Positions 42,287 to 50,388 are shown, numbered from the stretch's first letter. The stretch: 64,000 nt of DNA from Streptomyces taklimakanensis (GCF_009709575.1 NZ_WIXO01000001.1:248001-312000), one strand, 5' to 3'. The notes: generated from the sequence alone by a model not told the origin. A program made the numbers and translations.

Positions 42287-43702
42287 CTACCGCGCCCGCT
42301 GCCGCGCGAGTGCCTGCCCGATGACGCGTGCGCCGTCGGGGAAGGCGCCGGGATTCGGCCCGGAGTAGTTGAGCCGGAGGTAGACCCCGGTCGGTTCGGC
42401 GGGGAACCACTCGTCGCCGGGAGCGATGACGACTCCGGCCGCCTCACAGTCCCGGACGAGGCGCGCCGGATCGGTGGTGTCCGGCAGCCGGACCCAGATG
42501 TGCAGCCCTCCCTGCGGCACGGATTCGAGGCGGGCGGTGGGCGCGTGTTCCCGGAGCGCGTCGACGAGGAGATCCCGGCGGGCGGCGAGTTGGTGGCGGA
42601 GGTTCCGCAGGTGGGTGCGCCAGGCGGGCTGGGTGACGACGTCGAGCGCGGCGGCCTGGAGGACGCCGCTGACGTACAGGGACTCGGCCTGGGCGTCGGC
42701 GAGGATGCGCGTCCGGGCCGGACCGCGGGCGACGACTCCGGCGACGCGGACGGCCAGGGAGACGCTCTTGGTCAGGGACCGCAGGTAGACGACGTGCCCG
42801 TGGTCGTCCCGAGCGGCGATCGGGACCGGGTCCGCGGCGATGCCGAAGTCGTGTGCCCAGTCGTCCTCGACCAGGAACGCGCCGTGCTCGCGGACGACGT
42901 CGAGGACCCGGCCGGCCAGGTCGGGGGTCCATCGGGCGCCGCTGGGGTTGGCGAAGTTCGGCTGGGCGTAGAACACGCGGGCTCCGGTCCGCTCGAACGC
43001 CCGTGCCAGCTCGTCGGGGTCGGGGCCGTGCGCTCCGCTGGGGACGGGCACGACCCGCGCCCCCGCCTGCGCGGCGGCCAGGATCGCGCCCCAGTAGGTC
43101 GGTGACTCCATCAGCAGCGGGCGGCCCGCGCCGACGAGGGCCCGGAAGGCGGTGTTGAGCCCGCTCTGGCTGCCGGGGAAGACGACGACGTCGCTCGGTG
43201 TCGGAGGGGTGAGCCCGACCGGCGTCATGGCGCCGAGTTCGGCCGCGAACCACGACTGAAGCTCCGGCAGTCCCGCGGCCGGCGGCCGGCGGACCGCGGC
43301 GTCGCCGCGGGCCGAGCGGGTGAGCGCGGCCCGCACCAGGCGCTCGGGCAGCAGGTCCCGGTCCGGGTAGCCCGAGTGCAGCGCGATCACGTCGTTCGGA
43401 GTGGTCCGCAGCGCCGCGGAGAGCCGCGGTACGCGGTTCTGCGGCGACCCGAGTGCCGCGGTCTGCCATCCGTAGTCGTTCGGTCGGGCCACACGGACGG
43501 CACGGACGAAGCTCCCCACACCGGGACGGCTCTCCACCACCCCCTGTGCCGCCAGGGCCCGCAGCGCCTTCTGCACCGTGACCGGACTCGCCCCGTACCG
43601 CGCGACCAGTGTCCGGGTGGACGGCAGCTTCGCACCCGGCGCGGCCGTCGCGATCCACTCGCGGAGATCGGCGACGATCCGCGAACTGCTATCGTTGGCC
43701 AT
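42287..43702 (-). CDS. MocR-type regulator (GntR helix-turn-helix plus aminotransferase domain)
   Basis: A 471-residue protein. The GntR winged helix is at about 1-75 (LREWIATAAPGAKLPSTRTL; VTVQKALRALAAQGVVESRP). The aminotransferase fold covers about 95-465: SDVVVFPGSQSGLNTAFRAL, YAQPNFANPSGARW, LVEDDWAHDFG and SLTKSVSLAVRVAG, the last with the PLP lysine. MocR proteins use PLP as a sensor and bind direct repeats. It is divergent from an EamA transporter gene and their start codons overlap by 2 nt. Three GCTATC repeats lie around the shared start. Confidence 0.92.
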   Translation of the reverse strand: MANDSSSRIVADLREWIATAAPGAKLPSTRTLVARYGASPVTVQKALRALAAQGVVESRPGVGSFVRAVRVARPNDYGWQTAALGSPQNRVPRLSAALRTTPNDVIALHSGYPDRDLLPERLVRAALTRSARGDAAVRRPPAAGLPELQSWFAAELGAMTPVGLTPPTPSDVVVFPGSQSGLNTAFRALVGAGRPLLMESPTYWGAILAAAQAGARVVPVPSGAHGPDPDELARAFERTGARVFYAQPNFANPSGARWTPDLAGRVLDVVREHGAFLVEDDWAHDFGIAADPVPIAARDDHGHVVYLRSLTKSVSLAVRVAGVVARGPARTRILADAQAESLYVSGVLQAAALDVVTQPAWRTHLRNLRHQLAARRDLLVDALREHAPTARLESVPQGGLHIWVRLPDTTDPARLVRDCEAAGVVIAPGDEWFPAEPTGVYLRLNYSGPNPGAFPDGARVIGQALARQRAR

Positions 43703-43748
43703 GACACACAACAGTAGCGCTATCCCCGCCGGACCGTCGGCGCTATCC
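43688..43748. promoter_or_regulatory. Three GCTATC direct repeats over the overlapping starts of the MocR and EamA genes
   Basis: GCTATC occurs at 43688-43693, 43719-43724 and 43742-43747; the last two are parts of identical GCGCTATCC copies (43717-43725 and 43740-43748) 23 bp apart. TAGCGCTA at 43715-43722 is also palindromic. MocR regulators commonly bind direct repeats, so these are probably its operator, although two copies lie inside the EamA reading frame. Confidence 0.55.
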
Positions 43749-44645
43749 TCATCCCGCACCGGCCTCCGGTGGGGCCTGCTCGGGGTCGCGGCGTTCTCCT
43801 TCACCGTCCCGTTCACCCGTGTCGCCGTCGGAGGCGGCGGGATACCGCCGCTGTTCGTCGGCTCCGGTCGGGCGGTGATCGCCGCGTTGCTCGCGGCCGC
43901 CGCACTGGCGGTCACGAGGCAGCCACCACCCTGCGGCACCCAGTGGGTCCGCCTGGCGGTCGTCGCCGCCGGCGTGGTCGTCGGCTTTCCCGTGCTGACC
44001 TCCTTCGCGCTGACCAACGCCTCGGCCGGCCACGGCGCCGTCGTGATCGCGATCCTGCCGGCCGCGACCGCGGTGACGGCCGCGCTCCGGGGACACGAGC
44101 GCCCCCCGGTCCCGTTCTGGGCCATGGCCGCCGTCGGCGCGCTCACCGCGGTCGTGTTCGCCTCGGCGCAAGGGGACGGGCTCGGCGGCCTCCACTGGTC
44201 CGATCTGCTTCTGTTCGGTGCCGTCGTCGCGGCCGCGATCGGCTACGCCGAAGGCGGGCTCCTCGCCCGTGAACTCGGCGCCTGGCAGACCGTGTCCTGG
44301 GCGCTCGTGCTCTCCGCGCCGCTGACGACCGTCCTCACCGGCGTCTCGATGTCGCAGCGCCCCCCGACCGGCGCCCCGGTCGAGTGGGCGGCGTTCGCCT
44401 ACCTCGGAGTGGTGAGCATGTTCCTCGGCTTCTTCGCCTGGTACCGCGGGCTCGCGATCGGACCGATGGCGCAGGTCGGTCAGGTTCAGCTCGTCCAACC
44501 CGTGATGAGCATCTGCTGGGCCGCGCTGTTCCTGCGCGAGCGACTCACCTGGCCCACCCTCCTGGGCGGTGTCGCCGTGGTCGCCTGCGCCGGCCTCGCC
44601 GTGCGCATCCGGTCGGGGCGCGGTACGGGCGCGGGCGCGAAGTGA
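43701..44645 (+). CDS. EamA/DMT-family transporter
   Basis: A 314-residue membrane protein with about ten helices in two EamA repeats (LRWGLLGVAAFSFTVPFTRV; VVGFPVLTSFALTNASAGHG; AFAYLGVVSMFLGFFAWYRG; VQLVQPVMSICWAALFLRER). It probably exports an amino acid or small metabolite. The ATG at 43701 is the only available start in frame and shares two bases with the start of the divergent MocR gene, so both transcripts may be leaderless or have promoters inside the neighbouring gene. A TATCGT at 43690-43695 is at the right distance for a leaderless start. Confidence 0.9.
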   Translation: MTHNSSAIPAGPSALSSSRTGLRWGLLGVAAFSFTVPFTRVAVGGGGIPPLFVGSGRAVIAALLAAAALAVTRQPPPCGTQWVRLAVVAAGVVVGFPVLTSFALTNASAGHGAVVIAILPAATAVTAALRGHERPPVPFWAMAAVGALTAVVFASAQGDGLGGLHWSDLLLFGAVVAAAIGYAEGGLLARELGAWQTVSWALVLSAPLTTVLTGVSMSQRPPTGAPVEWAAFAYLGVVSMFLGFFAWYRGLAIGPMAQVGQVQLVQPVMSICWAALFLRERLTWPTLLGGVAVVACAGLAVRIRSGRGTGAGAK

Positions 44646-44703
44646 CGCACAGCGGCCCCCCGTTCACCACGGTGCTCACCGCCGCCGCACGGCCCGCGCG
44701 GCA

Positions 44704-44739
44704 GGATCCCGGCCGCGGTACCGGCCCGCGCCGGGATCC
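44704..44739. terminator. Hairpin between convergent EamA and VOC genes
   Basis: GGATCCCGGC (44704-44713) pairs perfectly with GCCGGGATCC (44730-44739) around a 16-nt loop. It lies 58 bp after the EamA stop in a 261-bp convergent region without any gene. Confidence 0.6.
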
Positions 44740-44906
44740 GCCCCGATCACCCCCGGCGGGAGCCGGACGCCGACTCGGAGCGACGGCGCTCCCGTCCGCG
44801 CCGGCGAGCGCCGCACTCCGTCGAGCCGAGGCACGGCGCCCGTCACCACCGGTCGTCCCGCCCCGGCCCCCTCCCGGGTGACGCGACGTCCCGTTGTCCG
44901 CTCCGG

Positions 44907-45392
44907 TCACCCCGCGGTGGCCAGGCGGCGCCGCAACTCCTCCTCCGAGACGTCCTCCACATGCGTCAGGAACACCCACATGTGCCCGAAGGGATCCTTG
45001 AGGATGACGGTACGGTCACCGTGGAACATGTCCTTCGGCGGTTGGAGGATCTCGGCGCCGGCGTCCCGGGCGCGCTCCGCCAGGCTGTCGACGTCCGACA
45101 CGAAGACATGCAGTGTGACGGGCGTGCCTCCACCGAGCGAGGTCGGCGCGACGAAGGAGGCGGCCTCCGCCTCGTCCACGCTGACGTCGCCCAACATCAG
45201 CGTCGACCGTCCGACGGTGATCTCGGCGTGCAGGATCCCGCCGCCCGGAGCGTCGACCCTGAAGTCCTCGCGGGCGCCGAACGCCCGTTGGTAGAAAGCG
45301 ATCGCCGCGGCGGCATCGTCGACCATGATGTGCGGGATCACGGCATAGCGGTAACGGTCGGGTATCTCGATGTCGGTCGCGTGCTCGGTCAT
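44907..45392 (-). CDS. VOC/glyoxalase superfamily protein (PhnB-like)
   Basis: A 161-residue protein with the two beta-alpha-beta-beta-beta halves of the VOC fold: VIPHIMVDDAAAAIAFYQRA, HAEITVGRSTLMLGDV, then LHVFVSDVDSLAERARDAGA and FGHMWVFLTHVEDVSEEEL. The metal-binding residues of true glyoxalases are only partly present, which fits the PhnB-like group of unknown or resistance-type functions. GAGG lies before the ATG. A MerR/SoxR-like promoter lies about 50 bp upstream, which suggests induction by a toxic compound or redox stress. Confidence 0.88.
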   Translation of the reverse strand: MTEHATDIEIPDRYRYAVIPHIMVDDAAAAIAFYQRAFGAREDFRVDAPGGGILHAEITVGRSTLMLGDVSVDEAEAASFVAPTSLGGGTPVTLHVFVSDVDSLAERARDAGAEILQPPKDMFHGDRTVILKDPFGHMWVFLTHVEDVSEEELRRRLATAG

Positions 45393-45443
45393 GGCGAACC
45401 TCCTCGAAAGGCGCCGCGGGCCGGTTCCCGCGGCTTCACGGGG

Positions 45444-45474
45444 AAGCTAGAGCTTCAAGCGCGCTTGAGGTCAA
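45444..45474 (-). promoter_or_regulatory. MerR/SoxR-type promoter of the VOC gene
   Basis: On the minus strand a -35 TTGACC (45474-45469) and a -10 TAGCTT (45449-45444) are separated by 19 bp, the long spacer typical of MerR-controlled promoters. The spacer contains CCTCAAG-CGCG-CTTGAAG, very near the known SoxR box pattern CCTCAAG-N4-CTTGAGG, and TCAAGCGCGCTTGA is perfect over 14 bp. No MerR gene is in the window, so control would be in trans. Confidence 0.75.
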
Positions 45475-45637
45475 TCGCGTTCGAGGCACCTTCCGGCGTT
45501 CCTCCGGAACCGACGGGCCTTTGCGGACGGGCGACTTCAGGAGTGCCGGCCCCGCCCGGTGACGCCCGGATCGAAGTCGCGAGTCCGACCCCGACGCGTT
45601 CCGGAGTCGACTCACCGTCACCCACGTCCGTGGTCCG

Positions 45638-45664
45638 TGTCACACGCCCTGCCGTAAACCCGTG
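45638..45664 (+). promoter_or_regulatory. ECF41-like promoter upstream of the lectin gene
   Basis: TGTCACA (45638-45644), a 16-bp spacer and CGTG (45661-45664) match the published ECF41 promoter pattern TGTCACA-N16-CGTC except for the last base. It lies about 70 bp upstream of the lectin start. An ECF41 sigma factor is encoded at 27095-28039. Confidence 0.5.
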
Positions 45665-45734
45665 CACCACCTCCTTCGTCTCACCTGCCGAACGGCCCAT
45701 CGCACCACTCGGCTACCGACCCATCGGAGCATGC

Positions 45735-46190
45735 GTGAACCGGACACTCGAACGTGCACTACAGGCCGCATCGGCGACGCTCGCCACCTCGGCCGTCATG
45801 GTCGGACTCTCCGCGCCGAACGCGTTCGCCGCCGAGAACACCTGGATCAAGAACCTGTCGAGCGGCGGGTGCGTCACCGCCCGGAGCGACGGGAACGTGA
45901 TGGCCCTGGGCTGCAATGTCGGCGACCCGGCGCAACTGTGGGACCGGCGGGACGACAGAACCATCCGCAGGGCCCACTCGAACCAGTGCCTCGACAGCAA
46001 TTCCGCCGGAGACGTCTACTGGCTGGAATGCAACGGCGGAAACCACCAGAAATGGCTGTACGAGGGCAGGAAGGTGAAGAACGTGGCCACCGGCATGTAC
46101 CTGGCTCAGCGCCCGGGTTACTACTGGGTGGTAACCAACAGTAGCAGCACGGCCAACCGCTCGGACTGGGAATTCTTCGGCGGCTCGTAG
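45735..46190 (+). CDS. Small secreted ricin-type beta-trefoil lectin
   Basis: A 151-residue protein from the GTG at 45735, with CGGAG shortly before it. The signal peptide covers about 1-33, ending AFA (ALQAASATLATSAVMVGLSA). The mature part is one beta-trefoil of the ricin B type: SSGGCVTARSDGNVMALGCN, LWDRRDDRTIRRAHSNQCLD and QKWLYEGRKVKNVATGMYLA, with QxW-like repeats (AQLWDR, HQKWLY). Cysteine pairs CVTA/ALGC and CLDS/LEC are placed for disulfides. No catalytic domain is attached, so it is a free lectin that could bind polysaccharide. Confidence 0.8.
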   Translation: MNRTLERALQAASATLATSAVMVGLSAPNAFAAENTWIKNLSSGGCVTARSDGNVMALGCNVGDPAQLWDRRDDRTIRRAHSNQCLDSNSAGDVYWLECNGGNHQKWLYEGRKVKNVATGMYLAQRPGYYWVVTNSSSTANRSDWEFFGGS

Positions 46191-46198
46191 CAGCCCCG

Positions 46199-46241
46199 CG
46201 GGCCCGCAGGCCCGATCACCGTGACCGGGTGTGCGGGCCCG
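46199..46241. terminator. Hairpin after the lectin gene
   Basis: CGGGCCCGCA (46199-46208) pairs with TGCGGGCCCG (46232-46241). The 23-nt loop can fold further through CCCG/CGGG. It starts 9 bp after the lectin stop and lies between convergent genes. Confidence 0.7.
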
Positions 46242-46335
46242 GACGCCCGCCGCCCGCCCGGCCCGCTCGAAGGGCCCGGCGGGTCGGCCGCGTCAGGCGT
46301 CGGATCACCGACGGGTACGGCACCCGTCCGCTCGC

Positions 46336-46734
46336 TCACACCGCCTCGTCACACTCGGGGCCGGGATCGAAGGCGCCGAGGAGTGCGCCCACCACGACGA
46401 ACACGGCCGCGACCAAGGGGGGCATGACCCCTCCCGCGCGGTCGATGTCATCGACGTGGTACCAGGAGACCGCGCCCCACAGCAGAGCGCCGACGTAGAC
46501 CTGGAGATGGGTGCGCCGTTCACCGAGGACGCGCATCCCGGCCCACAGCACCAGGGGCATGAGGATCCAGGAGGCGAGGACGGTGGCACCGAACTCGTAC
46601 AGGCCGGACCAGTCGTCCGGATGCTCGGACGGCCGGTCGCGGGCCCAGGCGAACCCGGCGCTCATGGTGAGGTGGCAGACCGCGGTGGCGACGGCGGTGA
46701 CCACGGCGGCCTTGGTGACGCGTGCGTGTCTCAT
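46336..46734 (-). CDS. Small integral membrane protein of unknown function
   Basis: A 132-residue protein. The ATG at 46734 has an excellent Shine-Dalgarno sequence (GGAGGTGATC). Four hydrophobic segments are seen: about 8-25 (AAVVTAVATAVCHLTMSAGF), 47-64 (GATVLASWILMPLVLWAG), 78-90 (YVGALLWGAVSW) and 102-122 (MPPLVAAVFVVVGALLGAF). I do not recognise a family. It is 22 bp downstream of the aminopropyltransferase-like gene and in the same direction, so it may be the last gene of that operon. Confidence 0.75.
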   Translation of the reverse strand: MRHARVTKAAVVTAVATAVCHLTMSAGFAWARDRPSEHPDDWSGLYEFGATVLASWILMPLVLWAGMRVLGERRTHLQVYVGALLWGAVSWYHVDDIDRAGGVMPPLVAAVFVVVGALLGAFDPGPECDEAV

Positions 46735-46756
46735 GATCACCTCCAGGTGAGAGCCC

Positions 46757-48367
46757 TCAGTAGTTCCGCCACTCGTGGCGGGTGTACTCCAGCACCGCGG
46801 GATCCATCAACGTGCTGGCCCGTACCTCCTGGGGGCGGCGGTCCACGGGAAAGACGGTGGCGGCCGCGAGGACGGCGTCGTCCAGGAAGCGCAGGCGCGG
46901 GACGTCGTCGGCCAGGCGAAGGGGTGGCGGCGGACGGTCGGCACCGGGAGCGGCCAGGACGAAGCCCCAGTTGCCGAAGCTCGGGACGTCCACCTGGTAC
47001 TCGGTGGTCGCGTACCCGGCCTCGTCGATCGTGGTGGCGATGGACCAGTACGACTTGGGGGCGAAGAACGGCGAGCCGCCCTGCACCACGACCCGGCTCT
47101 CGGGCTTCAGGACGTGGCCCAGCAGGTGGTAGAACTCGACGCTGTACAGCTTGGCCAGCGCGGCGGTGTCCGGATCCGGGAAGTCGATGAGGACCGCGTC
47201 GTAGCGCCGGGCGGCGTCCCGCAGCCAGGTGAACGCGTCGGCGTGGACGACGGTGACCCGCGGGTCGCCGAGCGCGTCGTCGTTGAGTTCGAGCAGGGGG
47301 GCGAAGCTGCGGGCGAGCCGTGTCATCGCCGGATCGAGATCGACCAGCGTGACCTCGTCGACGTCGTCGTACCGCAACACCTCCCGCAGGGCGAGCGCGT
47401 CGCCGCCCCCCAGGATCAGGACGGACGACCGCTTCCCCGACAGGGCCGGGTGGACCAGCGCCTCGTGGTAGCGGTACTCGTCCACGGAGGAGAACTGCAG
47501 ATCGCCGTTGAGGAAGAGACGGATGTCCGGCTCCCCGGTGAAGGCGGTGGACCGGGTGACGACGATCTCCTGGTACGGCGTGGTCTCGGCGTGGACGATC
47601 GGATCGCGGTAGAGCTGCTGGCGCGCGGTGACCTCGATGTCGTCCGCCAGGACGTACACCGTGCCCAGGAGGGCGAGGACGCCGGCGGCCCCGGCCAACA
47701 GCGCGGCGCGCACGACACGGCGCGTCTGCCGGCGGAAGATCCACAGGACGACGACGACCCCGGCCACGGCGTTGACCGCCCCGACCACCAGCGCGCCCTT
47801 CAACTGGCCGAAGGCGGGCAGGAGCAGCAGGGGGAAGCACAGTCCGCCGACCAGCGCCCCGACGTAGTCCACGGCGAACATGTCGGCCACCGCGCTGCCG
47901 GCCTCCTGCCGCCTGACCCGTTGGAGCAACGTCATCAGCAGCGGGATCTCGGCTCCGATGAGCAGGCCGACGACGAACGAGACCACCACCATGGCCGGCA
48001 TGTACAACCGGAGCCAGGCGAACGCCACGTACAGGACGAGCACCGACAGCCCGCCGACGAGCGCGAGCAGGATCTCCACGAGCGCGAAGGCACCGACCGC
48101 GCGGCGCTGCAACGGCTTGGCGGCCAGCGAGCCGACGCCCATGGCGAAGACCATGACGGAGATGACCACGGAGGTCTGCATCACGGAGTTGCCGATGAGG
48201 TAACTGCCCAGCGCCGTCAGGGCCAGTTCGTAGACCAGGCCGCAGGCCGCGCAGACGAACACCGCGAGCAGCAGCAGAAAGCGCCTCCACCGCGTACGGG
48301 TTGCCCGCGGCGGCCGTGCGGCGTCGGTGACGGCCGGAGCGGTGTGGTCCAGGGCGGAGCTGCTCAT
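46757..48367 (-). CDS. Membrane-bound polyamine aminopropyltransferase-like protein (spermidine synthase family)
   Basis: A 536-residue protein. About seven membrane helices occupy residues 25-230. Residues about 240-500 form a spermidine synthase-like Rossmann domain: LFLNGDLQFSSVDEYRYHEA, LVHPALSGKRSSVLILGGGD, VTLVDLDPAM, VTVVHADAF and VLIDFPDPDTAALAKLYS, the last with the gate-keeper Asp. The combination of a membrane part with this domain is common in actinobacteria; whether it makes polyamines is not established. It follows the DUF350 gene by 19 bp in a conserved leftward operon. Confidence 0.88.
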   Translation of the reverse strand: MSSSALDHTAPAVTDAARPPRATRTRWRRFLLLLAVFVCAACGLVYELALTALGSYLIGNSVMQTSVVISVMVFAMGVGSLAAKPLQRRAVGAFALVEILLALVGGLSVLVLYVAFAWLRLYMPAMVVVSFVVGLLIGAEIPLLMTLLQRVRRQEAGSAVADMFAVDYVGALVGGLCFPLLLLPAFGQLKGALVVGAVNAVAGVVVVLWIFRRQTRRVVRAALLAGAAGVLALLGTVYVLADDIEVTARQQLYRDPIVHAETTPYQEIVVTRSTAFTGEPDIRLFLNGDLQFSSVDEYRYHEALVHPALSGKRSSVLILGGGDALALREVLRYDDVDEVTLVDLDPAMTRLARSFAPLLELNDDALGDPRVTVVHADAFTWLRDAARRYDAVLIDFPDPDTAALAKLYSVEFYHLLGHVLKPESRVVVQGGSPFFAPKSYWSIATTIDEAGYATTEYQVDVPSFGNWGFVLAAPGADRPPPPLRLADDVPRLRFLDDAVLAAATVFPVDRRPQEVRASTLMDPAVLEYTRHEWRNY

Positions 48368-48386
48368 GAATGACGCGGTCGGCGGT

Positions 48387-48824
48387 TCAGGAGACGGCGG
48401 CGCCGACCATGAAGGCCGTACCGAGGTACATGGCCGCCTGGACCCAGGCGGCGGGATGGGGACGGTCACCGTTGTCCTCCAGCACGGCGGCGCCCAGCCG
48501 GCCGGGGGTCAACAGCCCCACCACGTAGGAGATCACGGTCATCACGGCGACACCGGCGAGGCCGTACAGCAGGGTGCTGAACAGACCGTGATCCAGGCCC
48601 AGTTCGGACTCGCTGGCCCGGATGGACTGCTCGATGACCAGGCCGACGGCGATCGTCTGCCCGGCGAGGAGGACCGCGGCGCCGCGGTTGCGCTCCGTCC
48701 ACACCACGTGGAAGAGCTTTCCGGGCGTGACGAGGTCGAGCGCGATGAAGCCGACCGCCATCACGACGAAGCCGACCAGTCCGTAGAGCAGGGCGATGCC
48801 TGCGGACTCGAAGATCTCTGCCAC
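48387..48824 (-). CDS. DUF350 family membrane protein
   Basis: A 145-residue protein from a GTG at 48824. Four membrane helices are arranged in two similar halves: GIALLYGLVGFVVMAVGFIA, LLAGQTIAVGLVIEQSIRA, FSTLLYGLAGVAVMTVISYV and AWVQAAMYLGTAFMVGAAVS. The repeated YGL-G--VM pattern is the DUF350 signature. The function of DUF350 is not known. It lies between a DUF4247 lipoprotein and the aminopropyltransferase-like gene. Confidence 0.9.
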   Translation of the reverse strand: MAEIFESAGIALLYGLVGFVVMAVGFIALDLVTPGKLFHVVWTERNRGAAVLLAGQTIAVGLVIEQSIRASESELGLDHGLFSTLLYGLAGVAVMTVISYVVGLLTPGRLGAAVLEDNGDRPHPAAWVQAAMYLGTAFMVGAAVS

Positions 48825-48874
48825 GGGTGTGCCTTTCGGGGACGTCGTCGAGGGGTTCGGACGGTGGAACGGGG

Positions 48875-49276
48875 CTACTTGCCGGAACCGGGGCCTCCGC
48901 CGCGGAAGGCGGCGCTGTCGGGATCCGGCCACACGGATCCGATGCGGGACTTCCAACGGCGGTGGCCGGTGCGGTAGTCCTCGATCTGGATGAGACTGCC
49001 GCCCAGGCGCGGAGAGATGGCGACGATGTCGTTCCGGTAGCGCAGGAAGACCATGTCGTCGGCGGTGTGGCGGTCCCGGGCGGAGGTGTGGTCGTCGATC
49101 TCGCCCGCGACGCGTGGCGGCGGGTCGCTGCGGTCGACATAGCCCGTGCCGCCGGCGGCGTACTGCCGGCGGATCCAGCCGGACGGCACGTCGTTGCCGT
49201 CCTCCGGGTCGGTGGAACACCCCGCCAGCGTCATCGCGGCGAGGAACATCGCGCTGACGCGCCGAACCGTCTTCAT
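48875..49276 (-). CDS. DUF4247 family lipoprotein
   Basis: A 133-residue protein with a lipoprotein signal peptide and lipobox LAGC (cysteine at about 20). The mature part carries DDMVFLRYRNDIVAISPRLG, GSLIQIEDYRTGHRRWKSRI and a FRGGGPGSGK ending, characteristic of DUF4247. Its ATG overlaps the DUF2617 stop by 4 nt. It is expected on the outer face of the membrane beside the membrane proteins encoded downstream. Confidence 0.9.
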   Translation of the reverse strand: MKTVRRVSAMFLAAMTLAGCSTDPEDGNDVPSGWIRRQYAAGGTGYVDRSDPPPRVAGEIDDHTSARDRHTADDMVFLRYRNDIVAISPRLGGSLIQIEDYRTGHRRWKSRIGSVWPDPDSAAFRGGGPGSGK

Positions 49277-49767
49277 CGGGCCTCCAGCCAGGTGTGCGTC
49301 GCCACGATCCGGCGGCTCTGCGGGTAGGTGTGCCAGGTGCGCCACCCCAGCCCCGTGCCCTCCCGCTCGACGGTCAACGCGGTGACCGCTTCCGGGGATC
49401 CGGGGAAGACGCCGTACAGGGCCCGGGGGTGATCCTCCGACACACTGCGGATCCGTGCCACCCTCGCGCCGAAGTCCTCCGGCGCGCAACGCCGGACGCG
49501 TGCGCTGAAACGGTACGTCCAGTCATCGAAGCACCGCTCCGCCGCGGTCGGCAAGCCGCCTTCGACGCCGGGCAGGCACGCGACGGTCTCCCCGACCGGG
49601 CCCACGAACACCTGGTGGGACGCGCCCAGGAGTCGAAGCTGCACATGGAACCCGCCGACCGTCAGGTCGCGTACCGCGAGTGCCTCACGGGCCGGATGCC
49701 CCAGGGCGAACGAGAGCTGGTCGGCGTCGGTGTCCAGGTACGGCGCCGAGAGCGCTATGCCGCTCAT
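49273..49767 (-). CDS. DUF2617 family protein
   Basis: A 164-residue soluble protein (DADQLSFALGHPAREALAVR; GGFHVQLRLLGASHQVFVGP; GETVACLPGVEGGLP) of the DUF2617 family; function unknown. It is the first gene of the leftward operon DUF2617-DUF4247-DUF350-aminopropyltransferase-like, an order conserved in Streptomyces. Its promoter must lie in 49768-49934, which is clearly less GC-rich around 49840-49890. Confidence 0.88.
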   Translation of the reverse strand: MSGIALSAPYLDTDADQLSFALGHPAREALAVRDLTVGGFHVQLRLLGASHQVFVGPVGETVACLPGVEGGLPTAAERCFDDWTYRFSARVRRCAPEDFGARVARIRSVSEDHPRALYGVFPGSPEAVTALTVEREGTGLGWRTWHTYPQSRRIVATHTWLEAR

Positions 49768-49920
49768 CGTGTGTCACCCGGGCGGCGACCGACCGGCGTT
49801 CGCACGGCAAGCTCGGTTTTCAACGGAGGTCCCCCGACTCACGTAAGCGCACAGAGCGCCGCCGAGTATGGCACAAGTGCAAAACGCGCCACTTCGAGGG
49901 GCCCCGTCGGCACTTCCGTC

Positions 49921-49930
49921 GGGGGGGGGG
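49921..49930. repeat. Run of ten G
   Basis: Ten consecutive G on the plus strand, 5 bp past the end of the leftward STAS gene. Runs of this length are slippage-prone and may also be a sequencing-error site. Confidence 0.8.
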
Positions 49931-49934
49931 AGCG

Positions 49935-50324
49935 TCACCGTCCCGCGCGCGGATCGGTGGGAACGTCGCCGGGGGTGGGGTAGTCGGGCAGGACCTGGTC
50001 GACGCCGGTGATGGACAGCATGCGCCGGACCGGCCGGCTGGGGGCGATCAGGGCCAACCGCCCGCCGACCGCCCGGACGTCCCGGTGGGCCCGAAGGAGG
50101 CGGGTGACTCCGGTGGAGTCCAGGAAGGACACCCCGGACAGGTCCAGCAGCACCGTGGTGACGCCCGTCTCCAGGGCGGGCCGGAGGGTGTCGGTGAGAC
50201 GGTGGGCGCTGTGGTGATCGAATTCGCCGGTCACGGTCAGCAGGACGCGGCCGACTGCCAGGGACCGGGCCCGTACTTCCATCGTCTGGGACGGTTCGTG
50301 CCGGTCGCTCCGGTCGCTGCACAT
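49935..50324 (-). CDS. STAS-domain anti-anti-sigma factor
   Basis: A 129-residue protein with GGAAGGAG before its ATG. VGRVLLTVTGEFDHHSAHRL, TTVLLDLSGVSFLDSTGVTR and GGRLALIAPSRPVRRMLSI are standard; S70 in FLDSTGV is the phosphorylation site. When dephosphorylated it should bind an anti-sigma kinase and free a sigma factor of the SigB/SigF type. It lies 64 bp downstream of a SpoIIE-type phosphatase gene in the same direction, the likely enzyme for its dephosphorylation. No kinase gene is adjacent. Confidence 0.92.
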   Translation of the reverse strand: MCSDRSDRHEPSQTMEVRARSLAVGRVLLTVTGEFDHHSAHRLTDTLRPALETGVTTVLLDLSGVSFLDSTGVTRLLRAHRDVRAVGGRLALIAPSRPVRRMLSITGVDQVLPDYPTPGDVPTDPRAGR

Positions 50325-50388
50325 CGTCTCTCCTTCCGGCCGGGCCGGCCCGATGCTCCCCGACCCGTGGTCGGCGGGGCTGCCGAGG

